A DNA stretch of 64,000 nt from Sulfolobus sp. S-194 (lineage in GTDB: Archaea > Thermoproteota > Thermoprotei_A > Sulfolobales > Sulfolobaceae), in contig NZ_CP035730.1 in NCBI RefSeq assembly GCF_012222305.1, forward strand, positions 2,011,501 through 2,075,500. Direction: 5' to 3'. Position 1 is the stretch's first letter, and each line of letters opens with the position of its first letter. This document shows positions 47,320 through 57,400 of the stretch, piece by piece. The translations under genes were made by a program, and so were the position numbers. Under the pieces are notes generated by a model, which saw only the letters and a program-made list of their open reading frames with translations, made no database searches and was not told the DNA's origin.

Positions 47320-47733
47320 ATGAAATTAATAGATTTCATAAAAGCTCAACTAAAAGAAGAAAAAATAGTATCTAATATAGTTAAAGTAATAGAAGGAATT
47401 CTTTTAATTGCTATAACAGTTATAATAATTTACACGATTTATGAACTTATAACTACTATTTCACAAGGTTTTTTAGTTGAAGTTATAGGACTAGTAGGCA
47501 ATGCGTTTCTGTTAGTAGTACTTTTAGAAATATTCCAGAGTATAGCTGATTTTGGCAAAGGAAGAGGAAGAAGTGTAGTATATGTTATGGATGCTACTGT
47601 GTCTTTCCTGCTTAGGGAAATTATAATAGAAATATTTAATGGTACACCACAAGCTACTATACTCCTAACTTACGCCGGTTTAATAATCACAATAGCTGTT
47701 AGTAGATTTTTAATCTCTATTAAGAGGAAATAA
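47320..47733 (+). CDS. PsiE-like membrane protein
   Basis: A 137-residue protein with four helices matches the PsiE family pattern: IVKVIEGILLIAITVIIIYT, ELITTISQGFLVEVIGLVGN, FLLVVLLEIFQSIADFG and SFLLREIIIEIFNG. PsiE is a phosphate-starvation-inducible protein in bacteria, without known activity. It is divergent from the methyltransferase. Confidence 0.75.
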   Translation: MKLIDFIKAQLKEEKIVSNIVKVIEGILLIAITVIIIYTIYELITTISQGFLVEVIGLVGNAFLLVVLLEIFQSIADFGKGRGRSVVYVMDATVSFLLREIIIEIFNGTPQATILLTYAGLIITIAVSRFLISIKRK

Positions 47734-48177
47734 AAGCTAAGATTAAGAGGAATAATACTACCGAAAAGAAGAATGATGATAAGAACTACAAATACGACTT
47801 ACTATCACTCAAAGGTTGTTAAGACTGTAACATCTCTGCGTAACTTTTAAATATTTTTAAATACTTCTAAATATCGTTTAGCATTTATCGGAAAATCCTG
47901 GCAGTGAATAATTATTTCAAAAGATATTATAGATATTTATACTATATTTCATCTCATAGAGAATAAATTTATCAGTATTAGATGAAAATCTTATACAATG
48001 AATCATATTTGTTTAAAAATTATTTCAACGTAGGATTTTCACGTAAAATGCTAATCGTTTTATTAAGTAATGTTTATACAGTATTACTAATGTATTTTTT
48101 ATTGATGATCCCCCTAACTGATGACGGGTACTACTCACGAGGTTTGGGAAGTGATAAAAGTCTGGATGGGAGGGTAG
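47734..48177. other. Intergenic, 444 bases, no confident gene
   Basis: AT-rich DNA between the PsiE-like gene and IS110. A frame starting at 47982 begins MKILYNESYLFKNYFNVGFS and is hydrophobic for ~20 residues, but it then runs straight into the IS110 end with poor composition. It may be the 5' end of a gene cut by the insertion. Confidence 0.35.
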
Positions 48178-49391
48178 TGGCGTTCAGTAATAAATCTTTC
48201 GCTCAAACTTCAAGCATAGTACTAGCTAACATTGCCACGTGGGTCCTTTCAACCCACGTGGTGATTCGGGGGAGGGCTTACTTATTTAGGCTCATAAGGC
48301 CTATTATTATACCAAACACTCCAAACAACCCTTGCCAACTTCCTAGCCAAAGCAGCATACAACTTCTTACCCTTAAGCCTATCCTTGTGTGTCTCATAAA
48401 ACTTCAACAAAGTAGGATTCCTAGAATAATTCAACTCAGCCAAAAACAAACTACGCAAATACTTACTACCCCTCTTAGAAATTCCTTTACTTACCACAGC
48501 CCTGCCACTCCTCTCCACAACAAGGTCTAAACCACAATAAGCTACAAAGGACTCTGGTTTAGGAAAACGCTTAACCAACAATACCAATAATAATACCAGC
48601 TGCAAGCCTCCCCACACCAGGGATTGTTAATAAAACATGGTCCTCGGGAACTTGCCCCTCAATCATCTTCCTAACCTCTTTTAACCTCTCTTGCGTTTCT
48701 AGGAGTGTTTTTGCCAATACTCTGATTTCTTTAAGTACCAAGGAGGTGTATTCTAGGTTGTAGAGTTTTTCTTGTGTAAAATCTCCTTTCGCAAGTCTTT
48801 CCAACCTATCCTTGTTTACCTTATCGTTATCACTTACTAAGAATAATGCCCTCTTTAACCTATTCTTGTATTTCGTCTCTATGTCCTTTAGGAAGAGGTA
48901 GAGTGTTACTAGTTCTCTTAAGGGGTTATACTCGTACTCCTTTGCCTTATCAACCATGTTTTCTAATTTTCGCGTAAAAATCTGTTTTCTTTCCCCTAAA
49001 CTCCTTCTCCCTCGATAGTATGTTTGGACTAACTTGTAGTACTCTTATCCCCCTCTCCTTGAAGTATTGTGAAGGCCTTATTGCGTATACTCCAGTGGGC
49101 TCTAGGACTATTGTACAAGGTTTCATTTCAAGTATCTCTTCATATCCCTCTTTGTTGTTCTCGTATTTTCTCACCCTCCCCCTACTTGTAATTAAGTGAT
49201 CTTTTGATACGTCTATTCCAATTACCCCTACCCCTTTGTCACACCTATATTCGTGAATTTTATCACAATGTTCAGTCCGACGGTAGGGGCTTGTCACGCC
49301 CTCGCCCGAAGATTTTACTTCAATTTCCATCTCGACCATGTTTCCCCAGCCGAGGAGTATTACTCTCCCCGGCTAATATAACCTATATAGG
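48178..49391 (-). mobile_element. IS110 element, inactivated copy
   Basis: The copy runs from left end CCTATATAGG (49382-49391, minus strand) to the right end GAACGCC (48179-48186). It has the left hairpin AGCCGGGGAG / CTCCTCGGCT and the right hairpin CCACGTGGGT / ACCCACGTGG. Both ends are complete, so it could be moved in trans, but its transposase is broken. The last bases past GAACGCC differ from other copies (ACTACC instead of ACACTC). Confidence 0.85.
48282..49339 (-). pseudogene. IS110 transposase, multiply frameshifted
   Basis: Three frames make up the gene: codons 1-129 (49339-48950), a middle part (48957-48571) and the end (48617-48282). A 5-base deletion near 48975-48985 turns TDFYDAEKLENM into TDFYAKIRKHG, shifting frame and removing the catalytic Asp. 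A second disturbance near 48590-48605 repeats ATT/GGT codons (GIIIGIVG) and shifts frame again. A third, in-frame loss deletes two residues in YLRSLF-LAELN. It otherwise resembles the intact copy at 16747 very closely, so the decay is recent. Confidence 0.9.
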
Positions 49392-49417
49392 TGTTTCCCT
49401 CGACTAGGGCCTAATGA

Positions 49418-49492
49418 CTTAAGGGTGAGTGTGCATGATCCCTTAAGAGGTGTTCGTGGTGGAATTAGAAGTAATTAAAAGTTAACTCTGCT
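49418..49492. repeat. Structured repeat, copy 3, with adjacent dyad
   Basis: A perfect dyad CTTAAGGG (49418-49425) and CCCTTAAG (49440-49447) leads into AGAGGTGTTCGTGGTGGAAT and TAGAAGTAATTAAAAGTTAA. Its CCCTTAAGAGG ... CGTGG.GGAATTA part aligns with 52849-52912. The 3' stem arm is lost. It directly borders the IS110 copy. Confidence 0.5.
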
Positions 49493-49618
49493 AGCCTCTT
49501 CAATGATAGCACGAGCAATTACGTAAAAAAGAGCCACAATCTTCTCTTATGTTAATTAGACTCATTTAAATAGTAGCTAATCAAGTAAGAGATGAAGTAA
49601 TGAACGTCCATTCTTATT

Positions 49619-50305
49619 TCATAGTAGATTTTCTAAATCAAAAGGATTATGAATTCCAATCATATAAACTATAATGAAATTAATGGAAGTTGCGGTAAAA
49701 GGAATTAGATACAATTGATCAAATCCTCCTAAGCCACCAAAGACTAGGACGTTCTCATCATAGCTTAAAGAAAATCTTTTATTAAAATTCAATATATAAT
49801 TCGTGTCTATCTCCTTAGATCTCAATATATCTTGTAATAATAATGCAATAAAGGAAGAGATGAAAGTATTTTGTACAACTATTCTACTATTAAATAGAAA
49901 AAGATTTATAAATGAAAATAGGAAGGCGGTGAAATAATTTGTCGTTACACCTCCAAATGAATGCCCTTTTACAACTTTACTAAATTTATATGCTATAGCT
50001 AAACTTAAAATTGCAGAGATCAAGAGGAGGTAAGTCTCATCAGACATGAAAACTAATAATAGTAAAGAAGAGATTACTATCTCAGAGAATATGGAAAGAT
50101 TTACCCCATGGAACTTATCCACCTTCAAATAAAAGCCCGATAGAAATGAGTTCATTAAGGCCAAAGGAACTATCAATTTGCTAACATTATAACTGATAAT
50201 GAAGCTTATAATAGAGAATAATGGAAGTGAGACAATTAGAGTAAACACAAAGTTAAACACAAAAGCATCAAATCTATATCGTCTAATAGTGAACTCCTTC
50301 TCCAT
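49619..50305 (-). CDS. Membrane protein, unknown; 4th gene of membrane operon
   Basis: The 228-residue protein has about seven hydrophobic helices (for example AFVFNFVFTLIVSLPLFSII and LLISAILSLAIAYKFSKVVK). There are no charged catalytic motifs, and the last part has a GGLGGFDQLYLIPFTATSIN stretch that resembles a reentrant loop. It starts two bases after the stop of the preceding gene, so it is translationally coupled. No family is recognised. With its neighbours it may make a membrane complex linked to the small hydrophobic protein at 51857. Confidence 0.6.
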   Translation of the reverse strand: MEKEFTIRRYRFDAFVFNFVFTLIVSLPLFSIISFIISYNVSKLIVPLALMNSFLSGFYLKVDKFHGVNLSIFSEIVISSLLLLVFMSDETYLLLISAILSLAIAYKFSKVVKGHSFGGVTTNYFTAFLFSFINLFLFNSRIVVQNTFISSFIALLLQDILRSKEIDTNYILNFNKRFSLSYDENVLVFGGLGGFDQLYLIPFTATSINFIIVYMIGIHNPFDLENLL

Positions 50306-50307
50306 TT

Positions 50308-50733
50308 TTACATCCCTAGTTTATTATAAACTAAAACTTCTATAAAACCTAAAATTACCAAGTAAATTAAGCCAAGGATAATATTATTTTTCTTAGAAAA
50401 GTATAACATTCCGTAAAATTCTAAGAATATCAACAATATAGTAAAATATCCTCCAATCATTCCTTCCATAACTGTTGACATAGCTACATAAAACTCAAAT
50501 AACGAAGATAAAAACAACCATGGTATTAAAATAATGGAAAACTTCATTATATTCTCTATGAAATAAATTAAAGTAAAAATTATACTATTAGCAATTATAA
50601 TATTAATTATTAAATATTGAGATAAATAGTGAGGAATAACTCTCAAGGGAGACGTAATTGCTAAGATTATGGAAAGCAAAAAACTAATGAAAATAACATA
50701 GAAAGGATTGTTAAATTTGCTCATATCTCTCAT
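50308..50733 (-). CDS. Membrane protein, unknown; 3rd gene of membrane operon
   Basis: The likely start is ATG 50733 (MRDMSKFNNPF), which overlaps the stop of the upstream gene as TGATG and gives 141 residues. A longer frame to 50805 would intrude 70 bases into that gene. The protein has four to five helices (VIFISFLLSIILAITSPLRV, YLIINIIIANSIIFTLIYFI, FTILLIFLEFYGMLYF). No family is recognised. Confidence 0.6.
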   Translation of the reverse strand: MRDMSKFNNPFYVIFISFLLSIILAITSPLRVIPHYLSQYLIINIIIANSIIFTLIYFIENIMKFSIILIPWLFLSSLFEFYVAMSTVMEGMIGGYFTILLIFLEFYGMLYFSKKNNIILGLIYLVILGFIEVLVYNKLGM

Positions 50734-51833
50734 CACCTTAAAAATTCGTAAAGAAAAGAAATACCTAACGAAGATAGTAAAGTGACTAGAGCTATCAGTA
50801 GCCAAGCCGCCAGGCCTTTTTTCTTATTATTAGTTGAAAATATCGCAGTAATGTAAGCCAGTAGTGTGAATAATGCATCTACTTCCACATAGCTAAAATA
50901 GAGCGAAGGGTGCTTTAGTATTGATAATAGAAAGAGCTGAGGAATAGTAGAAATGAAAAAGTATTGAGCATAAGATGCCAAAAATTCTTCTTGTAAGAAT
51001 CCAAAGTACATGAAAATTACTGATGATAAAAAGGTTACAATGGAGAGAATTAATATATCTACGCTGAATTTATCCAATGAGAGAATAAAAAAGACTAGAT
51101 TAGGTTCACCTAAAAAGAGCGCCGAGGAAGATATGAAAGAAAATATGAGAATAAACGGCATTAAAGATAAAACGTTTCTTAAATGAGGATTATCTAAGAC
51201 CGGTTTTGACAATGCTTGAGTAATAATAAGTTTAGTTAACTTAATTTTCTCTCTCATGTAAATATAAATGAATAGAAATGTAAAACCTACTATATAAGGA
51301 ACAGTCAAAAGGTAGATTAAAAGGTAAGAGCTACTATAAGGACTTGAGTTGAAGTAATTTGAAGCTTCATAATACGATATTCCAAATAAGTATCCTAGAA
51401 AAATTAACAGCATATATTTTCTTACTTTCTCAAACTTGTATAGCTTGCTTTCAACTTTCTGTAATATTTCACGAATTTTCCAATAATCTGCACAATCACA
51501 TATGATTACGAAAGGTCTTATTGTATCAATTACTACAAAATCTATATCTCTACCCACATATTTTCTATCTCCAACATAATAGGAAAAACTTCCCTCATTT
51601 ACCTTTTGTAAATTTCTGGTAATTAATAAAGGTACTAAATAACCAATAATAAAGTAAGATATGAGAAAAATTATAATTTCCCATAACTCATTACATGGAA
51701 TGAAAGTCCCAACAGGAGAAATAATTATCGGAATGAATCCTAACGCTATAATTAGAGCAGATAAATATCCATCAATCTGCTTGAAACTTACAAATTCAAT
51801 CAAGCTTTGGATAAAAAAGCTTTTGCCTTGCAT
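50733..51833 (-). CDS. Large membrane protein; 2nd gene of membrane operon
   Basis: The 366-residue protein has two helices near the N-terminus (ALIIALGFIPIIISPVGTFI, LWEIIIFLISYFIIGYLVPL), a cytosolic segment of ~70 residues (YYVGDRKYVGRDIDFVVIDT, then DYWKIREILQKVESKLYKFE), and about seven more helices. No HExxH or other enzyme motif is seen. The layout, with a soluble loop after two helices, is like that of ABC-permease or protein-maturation membrane proteins, but no family is recognised. It follows the small hydrophobic gene after 23 bases. Confidence 0.6.
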   Translation of the reverse strand: MQGKSFFIQSLIEFVSFKQIDGYLSALIIALGFIPIIISPVGTFIPCNELWEIIIFLISYFIIGYLVPLLITRNLQKVNEGSFSYYVGDRKYVGRDIDFVVIDTIRPFVIICDCADYWKIREILQKVESKLYKFEKVRKYMLLIFLGYLFGISYYEASNYFNSSPYSSSYLLIYLLTVPYIVGFTFLFIYIYMREKIKLTKLIITQALSKPVLDNPHLRNVLSLMPFILIFSFISSSALFLGEPNLVFFILSLDKFSVDILILSIVTFLSSVIFMYFGFLQEEFLASYAQYFFISTIPQLFLLSILKHPSLYFSYVEVDALFTLLAYITAIFSTNNKKKGLAAWLLIALVTLLSSLGISFLYEFLR

Positions 51834-51856
51834 TTTATTTCTACCTTAATGATCTA

Positions 51857-52180
51857 TTATGCAGTAGCTGTTATACCTCCAAAAACTGCAAGAGTTATTG
51901 GATCACTCATGGCTGCTCCAATAGCTGCCCCTGCAATTATTTCTCCAATTGAGCCTCCGTTAGCAGCAATTACACTGCCCCAGTCAACCATTATTGGAAA
52001 TACATTGGACCAAAAGTATGTTGCGGCTCCCCAAAATCCGCCAGAGTTACCTGTAGTAAAGTATACTATGGCTTGCGTTAACATCATAGTATTTATAGGA
52101 ATAGATACTAAGAAAAATACCATCATAAATAGTGCCATAATTAATTGCTTAGCGGTTATATTACGTTGAATTGTACTCAT
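51857..52180 (-). CDS. Small Gly/Ala-rich hydrophobic protein heading membrane operon
   Basis: The 107-residue protein has a short charged start (MSTIQRNITAK), then a long helix LIMALFMMVFFLVSIPINTM, a Gly/Trp middle (TGNSGGFWGAATYFWSNVFP) and a C-terminal Gly/Ala-rich helix GEIIAGAAIGAAMSDPITLA. It has no Cys. Such composition is found in viral membrane-coat proteins, pore-forming bacteriocins and pilin-like subunits. It is the first of four tightly spaced genes with three polytopic membrane proteins. GGTGA lies about 10 bases before its ATG. A peptide-plus-immunity/export cassette is one reading (inference); sulfolobicin-like status cannot be confirmed. Confidence 0.6.
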   Translation of the reverse strand: MSTIQRNITAKQLIMALFMMVFFLVSIPINTMMLTQAIVYFTTGNSGGFWGAATYFWSNVFPIMVDWGSVIAANGGSIGEIIAGAAIGAAMSDPITLAVFGGITATA

Positions 52181-52483
52181 TCTTTCATTTCACCAGGTCA
52201 TATTTTATTTTTGCCTCCTTAAATTCCTTTTTTTTTTTAAAAAAAAGAGATTAACAAGTGTATATTATTTAATATTTTTTAGAACAATAGCGTTTGATTT
52301 TTAATACTTAATTATACAACAGATATTTCACTGAACATTTTTTAAAGTAAAAAATTTATACTAGAGAAAAGAAGAGAGTATCATTAATTGTAGTCATTTA
52401 GATTTGCAGAAAAATTCAGTAAATGAATAGTAATATATTATCAATAATTTCTTAGTAATTAATCTTTATTCTTAAATTATTAT

Positions 52484-52699
52484 TTATCTAGCTTTAGCTA
52501 TTGCTTCCCAATCTTCCTTACTTAATTTCCATTCCATTGCTCCGGCGTTCTCTTCTAAATGCTTTAAATTACTTGCTTTAACTATGGGAATCATAACATC
52601 AATGTATATATACCAATTTAAAGCAACTTGTATGGGCATTTTATTATACTTTTTAGCAATTTCATCCAGTATCTTAATTTCTGGAGGGAAGGAGGGTAA
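52484..52699 (-). pseudogene. Aldo/keto reductase, C-terminal fragment
   Basis: The minus strand ends at TAA 52484 with the conserved AKR tail: LDEIAKKYNKMPIQVALNWY, then DVMIPIVKASNLKHLEENAG and AMEWKLSKEDWEAIAKAR. This is helix-strand-helix 7/8 of the TIM barrel with the cofactor-binding K-x-S-N motif. The remaining ~200 residues, including the catalytic Tyr and Lys, are gone. The right edge (~52700) joins unrelated sequence. Confidence 0.75.
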
Positions 52700-52848
52700 G
52701 GGTGGAGTACTTTACGGCATAATTAGACGCAAGAGCTAACGTTTTCATATATGCGTTAGTGAAATATTTTATAAAGGCGGTATACGCGCAAATATGCTAA
52801 CGTGCAACATTTACATATTGCATATCTCGTTAAAATGCAACGATTTAA

Positions 52849-52912
52849 CCCCTCAAGAGGGGCCGTGACGGAATTAAAAGTAAGGATAAGTTACGCCACG
52901 GGTAAACACTTA
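52849..52912. repeat. Structured repeat, copy 2 (GTGACGGAATTAAAA element)
   Basis: CCCCTCAAGAGGGGCCGTGA continues CGGAATTAAAAGTAAGGATA and AGTTACGCCACGGGTAAACA. The first part is a perfect hairpin, CCCCTCAAGAGGGG, with a two-base loop. A second pairing brings CCGTGACG to CGCCACGG with one mismatch. It aligns with copies at 23297 and 49441. Confidence 0.6.
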
Positions 52913-53135
52913 AATAAACCTAATATTAAAAGAGTAAGATTAGATGAGGCTGTAAAGGCTCCTTGTACAACATGCATTTAATGCTGAGCTTGGATATAAG
53001 CAAGCTTTAGAGGTTTGTTTGAGGAAGTAATTCGCTTGTAGATATTTTGATAAGTATACTGCATAATCTTATTTGATTACTTTAGTATAAATACAAATAG
53101 TTAAAAATTATATAAATATATTACAAGCAAAACTT
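52913..53135. other. Degraded coding debris, no gene
   Basis: A frame near 52960-53030 reads VQHAFNAELGYKQALEVCLR K and has coding-like composition, but the upstream frame shifts. It is a fragment of an unrecognised gene, possibly part of the element whose end is the structured repeat. A TATA-like run lies at 53085-53115. Confidence 0.3.
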
Positions 53136-54095
53136 CTATTCTATGCTAATTAACTGCAATAGTGACCTTATAGTTTTACTATTAAACCAGTAGTCTTTAA
53201 TTATTTCATAGTTTTTATCTATGAAGCTACCTAATTCCTTATGGTCTTCCTTTACCTTCTTTAACATTTCATCAAAGGACTTACTCCTATCCTTAGCATA
53301 TTCTGTGATCAACTCAGAAAATACTAAAGATAACTTTCCTTGTTCTTTTATCATCTTTTTGCTCTCCATTTCATCAGCTAACTGAACGACAAAAGGCTTA
53401 TATTTAAAGACTAACATGTTAAAATTCTTGGCATTCCTAAAGGGAAGAGAATCACCGTAAACCTTTACGACAATTCCCTCCTTACTCTCTAACCACGATA
53501 AGACCTTCATTGAGTTTATATCTCTCAAGCTTTTAACCTCAATAAACTCTACTGAATGTGGAAATGAAAACTCTGTAGGTAATAAATAACGATCACCTTT
53601 AAGCACATCGAATACCGAGAAATTAATAGGTTCTTTCTCTATTTTAAAAGGAGAATATTCTTTATCGAATATTTCCATCCTTACTATTACTCCTTTCTCC
53701 TTAGCTTTACTTAATAGCTCAAGAAAATCATCACGGAACTTTATAAATATTCCAAAGAGTAGACTTATATCTTGTTTATTAATTCCCGAACCACTCTTAT
53801 GGCTTAAGTGAACTTTATCGTCAACTTTAATTACAATCTGAGTGCCATCGTGTTTAGGCTCAATAAATACTCTGTACTTTAACATATCGTCATTTATTAC
53901 CTCGTTTAAAGAGGATATATTTTCCGTGTTATACTCGTACTCACTTCTACTAAGGTCTTCCTTATATTCCTTAAATACTGAAAGGAATTCTTTATAGTCC
54001 TCGTCACTAGGACTAAGGTTAAGCCTATGTTTACAGAATAGAAATATATCACGTTTTATGCCTTCATTAAGCAAGTTCATTAACGATTTATACAC
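53136..54095 (-). CDS. RNA-ligase-type nucleotidyltransferase
   Basis: The 319-residue protein has the covalent nucleotidyltransferase motifs of ATP-dependent ligases: motif I IEPKHDGTQI (nucleophile K81, KxDG), HLSHKSGSG, motif III VRMEIFD (E141), motif IIIa INFSVFDVL (F159-D163), motif IV KEGIVVKVY (E206-G207) and motif V VFKYKP (K231, K233). An unassigned N-terminal 70 residues and a helical C-terminus (~240-319) frame the core. The size and motif spacing favour an RNA ligase (Rnl-like) over a replicative DNA ligase. The substrate may be broken tRNA or other RNA in repair (inference). It is monocistronic. Confidence 0.85.
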   Translation of the reverse strand: MYKSLMNLLNEGIKRDIFLFCKHRLNLSPSDEDYKEFLSVFKEYKEDLSRSEYEYNTENISSLNEVINDDMLKYRVFIEPKHDGTQIVIKVDDKVHLSHKSGSGINKQDISLLFGIFIKFRDDFLELLSKAKEKGVIVRMEIFDKEYSPFKIEKEPINFSVFDVLKGDRYLLPTEFSFPHSVEFIEVKSLRDINSMKVLSWLESKEGIVVKVYGDSLPFRNAKNFNMLVFKYKPFVVQLADEMESKKMIKEQGKLSLVFSELITEYAKDRSKSFDEMLKKVKEDHKELGSFIDKNYEIIKDYWFNSKTIRSLLQLISIE

Positions 54096-54405
54096 TTTTA
54101 AAGCAATAAGTGTTAAGCTAAAATATTCATATAATGATCCTCTTCACTAAGAAAACTAACTTATTTATATAAAACATATTAATCAGATCTATGTAATACA
54201 AAAATGACCATTATATTTTATATAAGTAAGTCAGCCTCCAGTTACAAGATTATATCGGACATTTTCATAACAGTTCTATCGTAACTGGAGAATTTTGATA
54301 ATTATGTAAAAATGTTAATTAACTTTCTATCAATTTAGAAAAGGAATACTAGAAGAAAAATGTGATGAACAATTTTAAATAATAGCTTCTCATATAGTTA
54401 GAATA
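54096..54405. other. Intergenic with 54-bp dispersed repeat (copy 2) and inverted repeat
   Basis: Bases 54181-54234 match 9152-9205 (about 41 of 54 bases). Next, CTCCAGTTAC (54236-54245) and GTAACTGGAG (54281-54290) form a perfect 10-base inverted pair around 35 bases. The S53 protease ATG is 115 bases on, and AATTTTAAATAATAGC at about 54370-54385 is its likely TATA box. Confidence 0.45.
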
Positions 54406-57400
54406 ATGAAAAGAGTAGTAATTATCTTTATATTTCTTCTTTTAATTTCTATCTTTCCTACATTTTTATTATCGTACTCTGTTACAGAAAGACAATATGT
54501 TATCGCAAGTATATTTATTCCCCCTAAAGATATTAGTCAAATCTATTCATTAGCTTATGAAGTTTCCAACCCTAATTCCCCTTTATATCATCATTTTCTC
54601 AATTCATCAGAAATAATGAATTTTATGAATATACACGAATATGAGGCTATACTATCTTTTCTTAAGTCACATGATATTAAGATAATTTCTACGTCTTTAG
54701 ACTCGATAATTGTAGTTAATGTGAGTGTACTCCAGCTTGAGGAGTTTCTTAACACAACTATTTTCTTTAATAAATTCCAAAACTACACATATTATTCTGG
54801 GATTGGTTATTTTAATGGCAACGTAATAGTAGCGAGTAACTTTACTACGCTATTTTTGAAATCACCCGATGATTTAGTTACACCTTCTCTTATTAATCAA
54901 ATCGAGAAAAAAGCTATAACTTTGAACTTTACTTACGCTGATGAATCTTATCCGGTAACCTGGTTACTAAAGGCATACAACGCTACTGTACTTAATGCAA
55001 CCGGAGAAGGTTATACATTAGGAATCCTAGACTTTTATGGAGATCCTACTATAGTTCAACAATTAGCTTACTTCGATAAAATATACAACTTGCCCCCTCC
55101 ACCTTCTTTCAAGATTAAATATATAGGAACTTCTTGTCCTTTCGGAGGTTTACTTTCAGGCTGGAATTTAGAAATAAGTCTTGATGTCGAAGTTTCACAT
55201 GCTATGGCACCTAAGGCAAATATTATACTTTATGTCGCAAATCCAAATTTGCCAATACCAGCAGTTTTAGCTAAAATTGTTCAAGAGGATAAAGTAAACG
55301 TATTATCTCAAAGTTGGGGTATTCCAGAATCAGAAATAGTAGATAATCCAGCAAATCTCATGACTGTTTACGAAATGAATTTGTATTATGCTTTAGGTTC
55401 GCTAGAGGGAATAACTTTCCTAGCAAGTACCGGTGATGTAGGCGGTAGCGGTTATAGTACTTCCCCTATTGGTTCTGTTACTTTTCCATCAACTTCGCCA
55501 TTTGTTACCGCAATAGGTGGTACTACGACATACATTACATTAAATGGCAGCGCTTATCAGACTGCTTGGTCAAATTACGGTTTTATACCTTATTTCATTA
55601 ATTATGGTGGCTCAACTGGAGGTATTAGTGTTTTATTTGTAAAACCATTGTATCAGTTCTATATCCCAACACCTAATACTTATCCTTATGGGAGAATGGT
55701 TCCAGATATTTCTTTAAACGCTAACCTCTTCCCCGGAATTCAAGTAGTCTTTCCAGGTAATATAACTTATTTAATTGGAGGTACCAGTGAAGCTTCACCA
55801 CTTTTTGCTGGTTTATTAACACTAATAATGCAAAAAGATAACACAACATTTGGTCTAATTAATCCCCTACTTTACTATTTAGGGGAGAAATATTATAATG
55901 AAGCTTATTTCCCCATTACATTTGGTTACAATATTCCGTGGGTTGCAAAATACGGATATAATCTTGTTACGGGACTTGGTGCACCAAACATAGGAGAAAT
56001 TGCTCACTTAGTTAAGTTGATTAAATCTTCTTCCCAGTTAAGAATATCTATTTCTCTTTACAACGGTACAAACTATACTTATTACTTTTTACCAGACCAA
56101 GAAATAGAGATAATTGCTAACATTACGGAAAATGGAAAAGAAGTAACCAGCGGTTCATTTAACGCTTATGTGTATTCATTAAGCGGAGAAGTTGCTAATA
56201 TTGAACTTCATTTTAATGGCAGTAGATGGATAGGTTACTATTACCCTACTGTTGAAGGTCCGATAGAAGTTACAGTAAATAACGAAAGTGCAACAGACGC
56301 TTTTGTAGGTTATCTACTAGTTATCAGAGGAAATTTAAATGTTATTTATCCAGAAATCAGAGGAGAAGTATATAACTTATACGATGAACATGTTAATGTT
56401 TCTTTTGTAAATGCAACAATATACGCATACCAACCTCTAAATAACTCTTATGTAAAAGTGACAGACATTACAATGAATTCGAGCAATGAAGAATACGTAG
56501 CATATTTAGGTAGAAATATTACGGCTGGCCCAATATTAATTGTTGGGAATAATGTTTATGGTTATATACCAACTTTCGCAGGTAGTTCTTTTCTATTAAA
56601 TACACTAATAATTCCCCCGCTTGTAGTAGAGCCTGGTGTTGTAACACCTGGTAGTTCACTCTTTATAGAACCTCTTAATATACCATTCGGTAACACTAAC
56701 ATTTCGGCTGTGTTGTATGGTCTTGACGGAAAAGTATTATCTGTTGCAAACTTATCTTGGGTTTTAGTGCCATTTGAAGGACTCTTAGCTTATGCCTATG
56801 TTGGATACTTAAAAATCCCCCAGAACATAACTCCTGGACTTTATACTTTAATTCTTAATCAATATTCTACGTTGGGTAATACTAGTGTGTTAGAAGGAAG
56901 GTACTATTCGCAAATATATGTTGCACCTCAAAATCTTTCAATTAGTGCAAAACTGGAGGGAATTTTAGCTGAAGGGAATAACATAAAAATTATAGCAAAT
57001 ATTACTTATCCTAATGGCACTGAGGTTAAATACGGAATGTTCTCAGCAACTGTTTATCCGTTACAACTTCAGAGTAACTATGAAAGCTATACCGAGAGTT
57101 TTGAGATACCATTATGGTTCAATGGAACTTTATGGATAGGCAATTTCACATTACCGTCAACCTATACTCAAGGTAATTTAACATACCTATCGGGAAATTA
57201 TTTTGGTCCTTTCTCGATTTTTATCTCAGGAATTTCAGCTAATGGATATCCTACAACTAATGACCTTAATGCTCAAAAGCCGTTTATAGTTCAACCATAT
57301 ACACTAATAGCTAACACATCAGTAACTTTCGCTCAAACATTTTACGTTTACTTTTACCATGACAATATTTCAATGATAGGTAAACTATTTAATGATATAC

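Noticed and set aside
47982-48530. 182-codon frame
   Set aside because: Most of it is antisense to the IS110 transposase and its right end; only ~65 codons precede the insertion and they look weak.
49454-49492. tRNA-like reading of the GTGGCGGAATTAGAA repeat
   Set aside because: No T arm or anticodon arm can be built in any of the three copies.
51857-52180. Sulfolobicin gene
   Set aside because: Size and hydrophobicity fit, but I cannot recall or compare the real sulfolobicin sequences; kept as a hypothesis only.
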